From Streptomyces sp. SCSIO 30461 (GTDB lineage Bacteria; Actinomycetota; Actinomycetes; Streptomycetales; Streptomycetaceae): a DNA stretch of 64,000 nucleotides. Position numbers and translations under genes: made by a program. Shown here in pieces: positions 10,312 to 18,066 of this stretch. Below the pieces are notes generated by a model. That model did no database searches, was not told where the DNA came from, and saw only the letters and a program-made list of their open reading frames with translations. The DNA lies in the NCBI RefSeq assembly GCF_037023745.1, contig NZ_CP146101.1, positions 4,270,001 through 4,334,000 of the forward strand. Reading direction: 5' to 3'. Every line of letters begins with the position of its first letter. Positions within the stretch are counted from its first letter, which is position 1.

Positions 10312-11208
10312 TCAAGGCTCCTCGCCCGCCCGCGGTGGCACGGTGATCACGGGGCAGGAGGCGCGGTGCAGCAGCCCGTGCGGAACGGAACCCAGCCGCA
10401 TGCCGCAGAAACCTTCCCGGCCACGTCGGCCGACGACCACGGCGAGTGCGTGCTCGGATACCCCGGCAAGTGCCTCCACAGGATGGCCGCGCACCACCGA
10501 GTGATCAAACGGGACGTCTCGGTACGCGGCGGATCGTGCGGCGGTGGCTTCGTGGAGCTGCCTGCGGCACGTCTCGAGCGCGGTGCTCTCGTCGATGAAC
10601 GCCGGAAACGGCGGTTGCCACACCCAGACCGCGTGCACCGATGCCCCACGCCTGGCGGCGGCGTCAAAGGCATGGTCCAGGGCCACGGCGGCCGAGCGGC
10701 TGCCGTCCACACCGACCACCAACCTGGCTGGCCGGTAAGGGGTGTTGATGGGATCGGGCACCACGACGACCGGGCAGACGGCGTTCGCACTGACCGGGAC
10801 GGCGGCGGATCGGGCGCTGAGCACCTCAGCCAATCTGCCCAACCGGTGAGAGCCGAGCACCACGATCCGGGCGTGCTCGGACTGCCGCACCAGGACTTGG
10901 GCCGGGTTGCCGTCGGTCATGAAGACCGACACCTCGAGGTCCGGTTGCCGCGCATGAGCAAACACCGCCGCCTTGTCGAGTGCCTCGCTGCCAAGCTGAC
11001 GCAGTGCCTTGTGATGTGCCGTCTCCTCGACGCCACGCACATGGTGTGTCACCGGTACTACCGCGTGCACCAGTTTCAGGGACGCACCACGACGGACAGC
11101 CTCATCAGCCGCCCAGGCCGCCGCCGCCCCGGCCGGCTCCGCGGCATCGACGCCGAAGACGATCGGAAGTTCTCCGCCAGCAGTCACGGCTGCTCCTCCA
11201 CCGTTCAA
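10312..11208 (-). CDS. Universal stress protein, tandem UspA domains
   Basis: 298 residues in two UspA domains (about 13-150 and 160-295). The first begins LPIVFGVDAAEPAGAAAAWA and the second LVVGVDGSRSAAVALDHAFD. ATP-binding UspA proteins carry G-2x-G-9x-G(S/T); domain 1 has VVLGSHRLGRLAE, and domain 2 has VVVGRRGREGFCGMRLGSVPHGLLH, closer to the full motif. It lies between a CBS/BON remnant and a SHOCT protein, with pyruvate phosphate dikinase next. This is the kind of set induced under energy or oxygen limitation in actinomycetes. Confidence 0.92.
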   Translation of the reverse strand: MNGGGAAVTAGGELPIVFGVDAAEPAGAAAAWAADEAVRRGASLKLVHAVVPVTHHVRGVEETAHHKALRQLGSEALDKAAVFAHARQPDLEVSVFMTDGNPAQVLVRQSEHARIVVLGSHRLGRLAEVLSARSAAVPVSANAVCPVVVVPDPINTPYRPARLVVGVDGSRSAAVALDHAFDAAARRGASVHAVWVWQPPFPAFIDESTALETCRRQLHEATAARSAAYRDVPFDHSVVRGHPVEALAGVSEHALAVVVGRRGREGFCGMRLGSVPHGLLHRASCPVITVPPRAGEEP

Positions 11209-11244
11209 GCGGGGCCAGAGGGACCCAGCGCCCCCGCAGACGTG

Positions 11245-11508
11245 TCACTGCCGCCTCGGGCTGTGGGCAGCCAGCCGCTGCCGTGCCTCGGTGTAGGCCT
11301 CTGCATCGATCTCGCCGGAGGCGAAGCGGCGGTCGAGAATCTCCTCCGCCGTCTCCCGCTGCGGCCACCTCTGCTCGGGGCCGTTCCCGTGGCCGGTCGG
11401 TTGGTGCGTGAGGCGGATGACCGCCCACACGACGAGACCGATCAGGACGATCCACAAAAGCGGCATAAACATCATCCAGGCCCAGCCGCCGCCGTTCCAG
11501 TACATCAT
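11245..11508 (-). CDS. Small SHOCT-domain membrane protein
   Basis: 87 residues from the ATG at 11508, chosen for the strong GGAGGTGA ribosome site just before it. A single membrane helix, FMPLLWIVLIGLVVWAVIRL (about 14-33), is followed by a polar linker and a C-terminal SHOCT motif, EEILDRRFASGEIDAEAY (about 60-77), which ends RQRLAAHS. SHOCT segments are short oligomerisation motifs at protein termini. The gene lies 36 bases before the universal stress gene on the same strand and probably shares its transcript. Confidence 0.85.
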   Translation of the reverse strand: MMYWNGGGWAWMMFMPLLWIVLIGLVVWAVIRLTHQPTGHGNGPEQRWPQRETAEEILDRRFASGEIDAEAYTEARQRLAAHSPRRQ

Positions 11509-11695
11509 CCCCTCACCTCCGAAAGCTCGAACTTTGGGGAGTGCTCCATGTATCCACATTGATCCGGACCGGTTCACGGCACAACCGTAGGCACCGCATT
11601 CCGCGGTCGGGCACTGCCCGCCGGAAAAGAGCACTGCATGACAGTGAGGCCCACGACAAGACGCGTCATCGAGCGCGCCCCGACGCGTCAGAAGG

Positions 11696-14503
11696 TCACC
11701 CAAAGGCATCCGGCCGAGGGCGCCGGTGATCATCCGCACCGCCACGACCAGGGATTGCCGGACTGAGGCGAGTCCGGGTCGACGCGTGCATGCGGTCGCC
11801 GAAGTCCCCGAAGGACTCGTCGTCGGCTGCCGACAGCGCTGCCCGACCGGCCTCAAGCCGCGCGACAGGCACCCGGAAGGGCGAGCAGGAAACGTAGTCG
11901 AGTCCGACCTCGTGGAAGAAGTGCACGGAGGACGGGTCTCCACCGTGCTCCCCGCAGACACCGATCTCGAGGTCAGGGCGCGTCGCCCGGCCCTCGGCCA
12001 CGGCGATGCGGACCAAGCGGCCCACGCCCTCACGGTCGATCGTCTCGAACGGCGACACGGCGAACACACCCTTGTCGAGATAGGCGGAGAAGAAGGCCGA
12101 CTCGACGTCGTCGCGGGAGAAACCCCAGGTGGTCTGGGTCAGATCATTCGTGCCGAACGAGAAGAACCGGGCGTCTCCCGCGATCCTGCCGGCTGTCAAG
12201 GCAGCCCTGGGGAGCTCGATCATCGTTCCGACCGGGCACTCCACGGCGACGCCCGTCTCCGTGGAGACCGCGGCCAGGACGCGATCCACCTCGTCCTTCA
12301 CCAGACGCAGTTCCTCGACCGCGTCGACGAGCGGAACCATGATCTCGGCCCGAGGGGCGCCGCCAGCCCGTCTGCGTGCCACAACGGCCTCGGCGATGGC
12401 CCGCACCTGCATGGCGACGAGTCCGGGCACGACCAGCCCGAGCCGGACGCCGCGCAGGCCGAGCATCGGGTTCTCCTCGTGCATGCGGGTGACCGCGGCC
12501 AGCAGGGACGTGTCACGGGGGTCGGGTGACGTGCCGAGGGCCTCGTCCCGAGCCATCCGCACAGCCAATTCCGTTCGGTCGGGCAGGAATTCGTGCAGCG
12601 GCGGGTCAAGCAGCCGGATCGTCACCGGCAGGCCGTCCATCTCCTCCAGGATGCCGATGAAGTCCGAGCGCTGCCGTGGCAGCAGTGCGTCGAGCGCGGC
12701 ATCCCGGTCCGCAGCGCTCTCCGCCAGGATCATGGCTTCGACCAAGGGCCTTCGGTCGCCGAGGAACATGTGTTCGGTACGGCACAGCCCGATCCCCTGG
12801 GCGCCGAAGCGGCGGGCCCGTGCCGCGTCGTGTGGTGTGTCTGCGTTGGCCCGCACCTCCAGCCGCCGTGCCGCGTCGGCTTGCTGCAAGATCCGGTGCA
12901 CGGGACGTACGCACTCCTGAGCGGCGCCGTCCGGCGGTTGCCCACCCCCCTCGAAGTAGCGCATGACGTCGGACTCGACCATGGGCACCGCTCCCATGTG
13001 GACGAGCCCCCGGGAGCCATCCACGGAGATCACGGTACCTTCGGAGACGGTCAGATCACCGGCTGTGAAACACCGTGACCGCACGTCGACCACGACGCCT
13101 TCCGCCCCGCACACACACACCTTGCCCATGCCCCGTGCCACAACCGCTGCGTGGCTGGTCTTTCCTCCGTGGCTGGTGAGCACCGCCTGTGCGGCGACCA
13201 TTCCGGGCAGATCGTCGGCCGTGGTCTCGCTCCGTACGAGAACGACCTTCTCTCCTGCGACGGCCCTGCGTACCGCTTCCGCCGAATCGAAGACGACCGC
13301 TCCCACGGCCGCACCCGGTGAGGCGGGGATTCCTCGCGCGACCGCGCTGCCGGCAGCGGTGGTGTCGAAGCGCGGGAACATGAGCTGTGCCAGTCCTGCG
13401 CCGTCGACCCGCCCCAGGGCCTGCCGGGGAGTGATCACCCCTTCGTCGGCCAGCTGTGAGGCGATGCTGAAAGCGGCTTGGGCGGTGCGTTTGCCCACGC
13501 GTGTCTGGAGCATCCAGAGCCTGCCGCGCTCGATGGTGAACTCGATGTCGCACAGGTCGCGGTAATGGGCCTCAAGACTGGCCATGTGCTCGCGGAGCTG
13601 TGCGAACGAGGCCGGGTCCAGGGTGGCCAGCTCCTGGAGGGGGACGGTGTTGCGTACCCCCGAGACGACATCCTCGCCCTGAGCGCTGGGCAGATAATCA
13701 CCGTAGACGCCGGGGCGGCCGGTGGCCGGGTCGCGAGTGAAGGCGACGCCGCTGCCGGAGTCGGGACCGAAGTTGCCGAAGACCATGGTCTGAACGGTGA
13801 CTGCGGTGCCCAGGTCGTCGGGGATGCGTTCGCGCCGTCGGTAGAGCCGGGCCCGGTCACCGTTCCACGAGGCGAACACGGCAAGTACGGCTTCCCACAG
13901 CTGGTCGGCGGGGTCTTGGGGGAACTCACGGCCCGCCCGCTCACGGACCAGGTCCTTGAAGGCCTCCGTGATCCGGATCAGATCACAGACGTCCAGACGG
14001 CTGTCGTCCGGTGTGTGATGCTGCCTCTCCACGCGAGTCAGCACCTCGGCGAACAATGAGCCTTCGACGCCCATCACCGTACTGCCGTACATCTGCACGA
14101 GCCGTCGGTAGGAGTCCCAGGCGAACCGCTCCCGGTCAGGCGTCTTGCCGAGTCCGAGCACCGAGTAGTCGTTCAGCCCGACGTCGAGGACCGTCTCCAT
14201 CATCCCGGGCATCGAGACCCTCGCCCCGGACCTCACCGAGACGAGCAGCGGGTCATCCGCCTGCCCCAGACGCTTTCCGGCCGCGCCCTCGATGACTGCG
14301 AGGTGGTCGCGGATCTGGGGCCTCAGCTCGACCGGAGGAGCACCAGTGGTCAGGAATGTCCGACAGGCTTCCGTGGTGATCGTGAACCCGGGAGGAACCG
14401 GTAGGCCCATGCGCACCATCTCCGCGAGGTTCGCGCCCTTGTTCCCGAGCAGATCGTCCATGCCCCGGCTGCCCTCCGCGAAGTCGTACACGTAGGTGTT
14501 CAT
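11696..14503 (-). CDS. ppdK: Pyruvate, phosphate dikinase
   Basis: 935 residues. It interconverts pyruvate + ATP + Pi with phosphoenolpyruvate + AMP + PPi. The N-terminal ATP-grasp domain begins DLLGNKGANLAEM and carries RSGARVSMPGMMETVLDVGL (about 91-110). The swivelling domain has GGKTSHAAVVARGMGKVCVCG with the phosphorylated His451 and the regulatory Thr two residues earlier. The C-terminal TIM barrel ends in GVCGEHGGDPSSVHFFHEVG with the catalytic Cys. A 45-residue extension beyond the usual end (after LEAGRAALSA) is Arg/Pro-rich. The next gene downstream is the SHOCT-USP pair. Using PPi, the enzyme can save ATP in starved or hypoxic cells. Confidence 0.95.
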   Translation of the reverse strand: MNTYVYDFAEGSRGMDDLLGNKGANLAEMVRMGLPVPPGFTITTEACRTFLTTGAPPVELRPQIRDHLAVIEGAAGKRLGQADDPLLVSVRSGARVSMPGMMETVLDVGLNDYSVLGLGKTPDRERFAWDSYRRLVQMYGSTVMGVEGSLFAEVLTRVERQHHTPDDSRLDVCDLIRITEAFKDLVRERAGREFPQDPADQLWEAVLAVFASWNGDRARLYRRRERIPDDLGTAVTVQTMVFGNFGPDSGSGVAFTRDPATGRPGVYGDYLPSAQGEDVVSGVRNTVPLQELATLDPASFAQLREHMASLEAHYRDLCDIEFTIERGRLWMLQTRVGKRTAQAAFSIASQLADEGVITPRQALGRVDGAGLAQLMFPRFDTTAAGSAVARGIPASPGAAVGAVVFDSAEAVRRAVAGEKVVLVRSETTADDLPGMVAAQAVLTSHGGKTSHAAVVARGMGKVCVCGAEGVVVDVRSRCFTAGDLTVSEGTVISVDGSRGLVHMGAVPMVESDVMRYFEGGGQPPDGAAQECVRPVHRILQQADAARRLEVRANADTPHDAARARRFGAQGIGLCRTEHMFLGDRRPLVEAMILAESAADRDAALDALLPRQRSDFIGILEEMDGLPVTIRLLDPPLHEFLPDRTELAVRMARDEALGTSPDPRDTSLLAAVTRMHEENPMLGLRGVRLGLVVPGLVAMQVRAIAEAVVARRRAGGAPRAEIMVPLVDAVEELRLVKDEVDRVLAAVSTETGVAVECPVGTMIELPRAALTAGRIAGDARFFSFGTNDLTQTTWGFSRDDVESAFFSAYLDKGVFAVSPFETIDREGVGRLVRIAVAEGRATRPDLEIGVCGEHGGDPSSVHFFHEVGLDYVSCSPFRVPVARLEAGRAALSAADDESFGDFGDRMHASTRTRLSPAIPGRGGADDHRRPRPDAFG

Positions 14504-14598
14504 CTGTCCCGCCTGTCCCTGCGGTCGTCCTCGTGCCCGCGCAGGCCACTGTGGCCGTGCACCCTTCCACGCTGACGCCTAGCCGGTACTGAGGGAGA

Positions 14599-14634
14599 GG
14601 GGCCGTACGTCCCTGCACGGGGACGTACGGCCCC
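14599..14634. terminator. Perfect 15-bp inverted repeat upstream of ppdK
   Basis: GGGGCCGTACGTCCC (14599-14613) and its exact complement (14620-14634) flank a 6-base loop. It lies 96 bases upstream of ppdK and before the CBS/BON remnant, so it may be a bidirectional terminator between divergent units. Each arm is itself nearly palindromic (GGGnCC...GnCCC), so an operator role is also possible. Confidence 0.5.
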
Positions 14635-14800
14635 GAGCGGAACACCGTCCTGCTACTGACTTCGGCTCGTCAAGGTGACGTCGGGTCGCCGAGGGTCAGG
14701 TCGGCGCCGGCCATGAATTCGTCCAGGGTGTCGGGGCGGTACCGGAGGTGTATGAGCCGGTTCCGGACGAGGGCTTCGAGCCGGTCGCGGGCCATGACGC

Positions 14801-15035
14801 CGGTGCATCGGCCTCGTGGCGTCGCGAGGAGGAGTGTCTGCTGAGCGCCCTGGTGAGGGACGATGCCGGCATCCAGAAGGAGATCGAGTCCACAGTCCTC
14901 GCCGAGGCGTTCCCCACCACCCATGAGACAGTGGCGATCACTGTTCGTAACGGGGCGGTCGACGTGCGTGGACGAACGGCCCACAGCGACGCCCAGCGCC
15001 TTCTCACCCGGATCGGTGGACTGATGCCTCAATGA
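14801..15035 (+). pseudogene. CBS/BON-domain protein remnant (copy 2)
   Basis: From 14801 one frame reads CIGLVASRGG, the end of a CBS domain. After a frameshift at about 14829-14837 another frame reads LLSALVRDDAGIQKEIESTV, then VAITVRNGAVDVRGRTAHSD, and ends QRLLTRIGGLMPQ, the BON domain. The N-terminal CBS part upstream is not recoverable. The remainder of 14504-15054 contains only the hairpin at 14599-14634. The linker is clearly related to copy 1 at 9955-10110, so two decayed relatives flank the stress-gene/ppdK block in inverted orientation. Confidence 0.6.
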
Positions 15036-15054
15036 CGCGAGGCTCCACACCGCG

Positions 15055-16233
15055 TCAGCGCCGTACGCGCGGCATGCCCAGGCCGATCCAGGAGATGATC
15101 TCGCGCTGGATCTCGTTGTTGCCCCCGCCGAAGGTGAAGATCACGGCCGAGCGGTAGCCGCGTTCCAACTCGCCGTGCAGCACAGCACCCGTCGACCCTT
15201 CCTTGAACGCACCGGCGGCCCCGACCACCTCCATCAGCCAGGCATAGGCGTCCCGGCGTGCCTCCGAGCCGTACACCTTGACCGCAGAAGCGTCATGCGG
15301 GGCGAGGCTCCCGTCCTGGACTGCGCCCACCATCTGCCAGTTGAGCAGCTTCATGGCATCGAGCCTGGCGTGTGTGCGGGCGAGACGGCCGCGCACCCAG
15401 CCGAGGTCGATGACCCTGCGGCCGTCGGCGAGTTTGGTCTCCGCCGCCCAGCGCTGTACGTCGTGGAGGGCGCGGATGGCCATGGTGCCGTGGGCGGCCA
15501 GGGTGACGCGCTCGTGGTTGAGCTGATTGGTGATCAGCCGCCAGCCCTTGTTCTCCTCGCCGACCCGGCGCGAGACGGGGACACGGATGTCCTCGTAGTA
15601 GCTGGCCGTGGTGTCATGTGAGGCAAGGGTGTTGATGACGGTGCACGAGTAGCCGGGATCCGAGGTCGGCACGAGCAGCATCGTGATGCCCTTGTGCGGC
15701 GGCGCCTCCGGATCGGTGCGTACGGCGAGCCACACCCAGTCGGCGGTGTCCCCGTTGGTCGTCCAGATCTTCTGCCCGTTGACGACGTAGGTGTCGCCAT
15801 CGCGGACGGCGCGGGTCTTGAGCGCCGCCAGGTCGGTGCCCGCGTCGGGCTCGCTGTAGCCGATGGCGAAGTCGATCTCACCGGAGAGGATCCGCGGCAG
15901 GAAGTACGCCTTCTGCTCGTCCGTGCCGAACTGCATGATGGTCGGCCCGACGGTGTTCAGGGCCATCAGTGGTAGCGGCACACCGGCTTGGGCCGCCTCG
16001 TCGAAGAAGATGAACTGCTCCATAGGGGTCAGCCCCCGCCCCCCGTATTCCTTCGGCCACCCGACACCGAGCCATCCTTCGGCCCCCAGCCTGCGGATGG
16101 TCTCGCGGTAGAACCGCTTCTGCGCGACGGGGTCGGCATAGCGGGCGTAGACATGGTCGGGTACGAGCCCGTCGAAGTACGCACGCAACTCCGCGCGCAA
16201 CTGCTGCTGCTCGGGCGTGTAGGCGAGATGCAC
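15055..16233 (-). CDS. Acyl-CoA dehydrogenase
   Basis: 392 residues from the GTG at 16233, which has GGAGG six bases ahead; the longer open frame upstream is not homologous. Three family domains are present: the N-terminal helical bundle (AYTPEQQQLRAELRAYFDGL), the middle beta domain with FAIGYSEPDAGTDLAALKTR and GQKIWTTNGD (FAD/substrate binding), and the C-terminal bundle with VYGSEARRDAYAWLMEVVG and the GGGNNEIQREIISWIGLGMP end. It oxidises an acyl-CoA to the 2-enoyl-CoA, passing electrons to ETF. The segment AFKEGS replaces the commonest catalytic-Glu contexts, so the chain-length class is uncertain. No beta-oxidation partners are adjacent. Confidence 0.9.
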   Translation of the reverse strand: MHLAYTPEQQQLRAELRAYFDGLVPDHVYARYADPVAQKRFYRETIRRLGAEGWLGVGWPKEYGGRGLTPMEQFIFFDEAAQAGVPLPLMALNTVGPTIMQFGTDEQKAYFLPRILSGEIDFAIGYSEPDAGTDLAALKTRAVRDGDTYVVNGQKIWTTNGDTADWVWLAVRTDPEAPPHKGITMLLVPTSDPGYSCTVINTLASHDTTASYYEDIRVPVSRRVGEENKGWRLITNQLNHERVTLAAHGTMAIRALHDVQRWAAETKLADGRRVIDLGWVRGRLARTHARLDAMKLLNWQMVGAVQDGSLAPHDASAVKVYGSEARRDAYAWLMEVVGAAGAFKEGSTGAVLHGELERGYRSAVIFTFGGGNNEIQREIISWIGLGMPRVRR

Positions 16234-16458
16234 GGCCCCTCCAGGCGTCTCACGGCCCCGGCGACGGGTCCGCGCTGGCTTGCGTCGTGGTGCCTGCGGC
16301 GCGGACACGGTAGAACGTGTTGCAGTAATTCGGAAGGGGTGTGCGGCGGCGGAGTCGGTGCTCGCCACCCGAGCGGAGGCCGGTGCGGTCGAAACGGGCG
16401 TCAGAGCGGCGTGGCGCCGTCGGCCTCGAACGGGCCGCCGTGACCGGGCAGCAGCGCG

Positions 16459-16607
16459 GAGGAACGCCTGGAGACCACGGACCTGCCGGTCGAAGAGGTC
16501 GCCCACCGCGTCGGATACGGGAGCGCGGCCGTCCTGGGCGAGCAGTTCGTGCGCCGACGGGAGTTCCACCCCGCTCCTACCGCCGGTCCTTCACCAACAC
16601 ACCGTGA
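16459..16607 (+). pseudogene. AraC-family regulator remnant (C-terminal HTH)
   Basis: The plus strand reads EERLETTDLPVEEVAHRVGY then GSAAVLGEQFVRRR, the second helix-turn-helix of GlxA-type AraC regulators. A single-base frameshift at about 16560 moves the ending GVPPRSYRRSFTNTP into the next frame. An in-frame stop at 16441 and no clear first HTH upstream show it is dead. The other parts of 16234-16806 show nothing firm. Confidence 0.65.
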
Positions 16608-16806
16608 CGAGGAAGGCGACCCGGACGGCCGGCGCCGCTCCGGCGAACCACCGGCTCGTCCCGCCGCGCGTACGCAGAGCGACGCCCTCGTCCGAATCGC
16701 TGTGTCGGCAAGGGGCGAGGGGCGAGTCCGCCCGTGCTTCAGGGCCGAGACGCGGGCGGGCGTCAGGCGCTGACCGCAGCACCGCACAGTTGGTGCCGAT
16801 CGTCCG

Positions 16807-17241
16807 TCACAGCTTTCCCTGTGCTCCTCCGGTGAAGGCGTCACGGCCCGCCACGCACAGACCCCAGATCACGAAGACGCAGATGGCGATGGCGACGACG
16901 GCCCACACCGGGGTGTAGGGCAGGGACAGGAAATTCGAGATGATCAGCAACGTCGCCACGACGATGCCGAGCACCCGGGCCCAGGTCTGGGACTTGAACA
17001 GGCCGATGCCGGCGGCGAGCGCCACCACACCGAGGATCAGATGGATCCAGCCCCAGCCGGCGAGGTCGAACTTGAAGACATAGCCGGGCGTGACGACGAA
17101 GATGTCGTCCTTGGCGATCGCCATGATCCCGCGGCAGATATCGAGGATGCCCGCGATCAGCAGCATCACGGCCGTGAAGAGGACGAGGCCTTCGGCCATC
17201 TCCGCGGACGTGCCGGAGCGGGAGTGGGGCGCGGAAGTCAT
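16807..17241 (-). CDS. DUF7144-like four-helix membrane protein
   Basis: 144 residues with four hydrophobic helices: GLVLFTAVMLLIAGILDICR, then WGWIHLILGVVALAAGIGLF, VLGIVVATLLIISNFLSL and VVAIAICVFVIWGLCV. This is the layout of a small family widespread in Streptomyces (DUF7144, from memory). Function unknown. The ATG overlaps the stop of the HdeD-like gene (ATGA), so the two are co-translated. Confidence 0.75.
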   Translation of the reverse strand: MTSAPHSRSGTSAEMAEGLVLFTAVMLLIAGILDICRGIMAIAKDDIFVVTPGYVFKFDLAGWGWIHLILGVVALAAGIGLFKSQTWARVLGIVVATLLIISNFLSLPYTPVWAVVAIAICVFVIWGLCVAGRDAFTGGAQGKL

Positions 17242-17876
17242 GTGTGCCTCGATTCATTCGACGGTCCGTGGCTCCGGACCGAACCGTTGCGAAGCGCCGA
17301 GCGGAGCGCGAAGGCGCCGGCCAGCTCCACGACGCCCAGCAGCACCAGCCACAGGCCGAGCAGCCGGGCCAGTGCGACCGCGGAGTCCACGGGGAAGGCC
17401 AGGACGACGATTCCGGCGATCACGCCCAGGACTCCGGTGGCGAAGGTGACCCCGCGGTGGCGTCGGCCGCGATCAGTGACCGCGACGAAGGCCGTCAGCA
17501 GTCCCGACAGCAGCCACACCGCACCGACGATCAGGGACAGTGCGGCGACCGTCTGCAGCGGGTGTCGCAGCACCAGGATCCCGGCCAGCACCGCTACCAC
17601 GGCGATGAGCACCCCTGACAGCCTGCTGCCCTCGTGGTCGCCGTTCCGCGACAGCGCGGTGACGAAGCGGAAGCCTCCGGCGATCAGCAGTTGGAGGCCG
17701 ACGATGACCGCCACGACGTGCAGCGTCTCATCGGGCCAGACGAGCACGAGGATCCCGGGGATCAGGGTCGCCAGGGCCAGGCCGAGCGCCCAGCCCCATG
17801 AGGCTCCCACCTCGCCGAGCACGTCGAGGGGGTCTTTCGGACCGTTCCCGGTCCGGGAATCCGAGGATGTAGTCAT
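17238..17876 (-). CDS. HdeD/DUF308-family membrane protein
   Basis: 212 residues from the ATG at 17876, preceded by GGAGG. Six hydrophobic helices come as pairs, each pair of the form found in DUF308 repeats (ATLIPGILVLVWPDETLHVV and LAGILVLRHPLQTVAALSLI, then VIAGIVVLAFPVDSAVALAR). HdeD of enteric bacteria is linked to acid resistance; the role in actinomycetes is not established. It forms a two-gene unit with the downstream four-helix protein and is divergent from the MFS transporter. Confidence 0.82.
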   Translation of the reverse strand: MTTSSDSRTGNGPKDPLDVLGEVGASWGWALGLALATLIPGILVLVWPDETLHVVAVIVGLQLLIAGGFRFVTALSRNGDHEGSRLSGVLIAVVAVLAGILVLRHPLQTVAALSLIVGAVWLLSGLLTAFVAVTDRGRRHRGVTFATGVLGVIAGIVVLAFPVDSAVALARLLGLWLVLLGVVELAGAFALRSALRNGSVRSHGPSNESRHT

Positions 17877-18066
17877 GGTGCGCCTCCCTCCTCGCCATCC
17901 CAGTCTCGGTCGCCGGCTCCACTGCGGACTCACCCCTCAGGAGTGATTTGTCCGCTGACGGATGGGTGCAGCGCACCTGGCGCGACCCGCTTCCGGGCGT
18001 CTCTCCCGCCAGGCTGGGGCCAGGAGCCCTCCGGGCCCCGGCCCTGATCTGCGGAGGGGTGTGGCG

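Noticed and set aside
14670..15050. 126-residue minus-strand frame ending RPDTLDEFMAGADLTLGD
   Set aside because: It is opposite the CBS/BON remnant, which has clear homology on the plus strand; no family match was recognised for the minus frame.
16401..16455. Metallo-beta-lactamase-like tail LLPGHGGPFEADGATPL on the minus strand
   Set aside because: The motif is suggestive, but the rest of that fold is absent and the sequence adjoins the better-supported AraC remnant. Chance is likely in GC-rich DNA.
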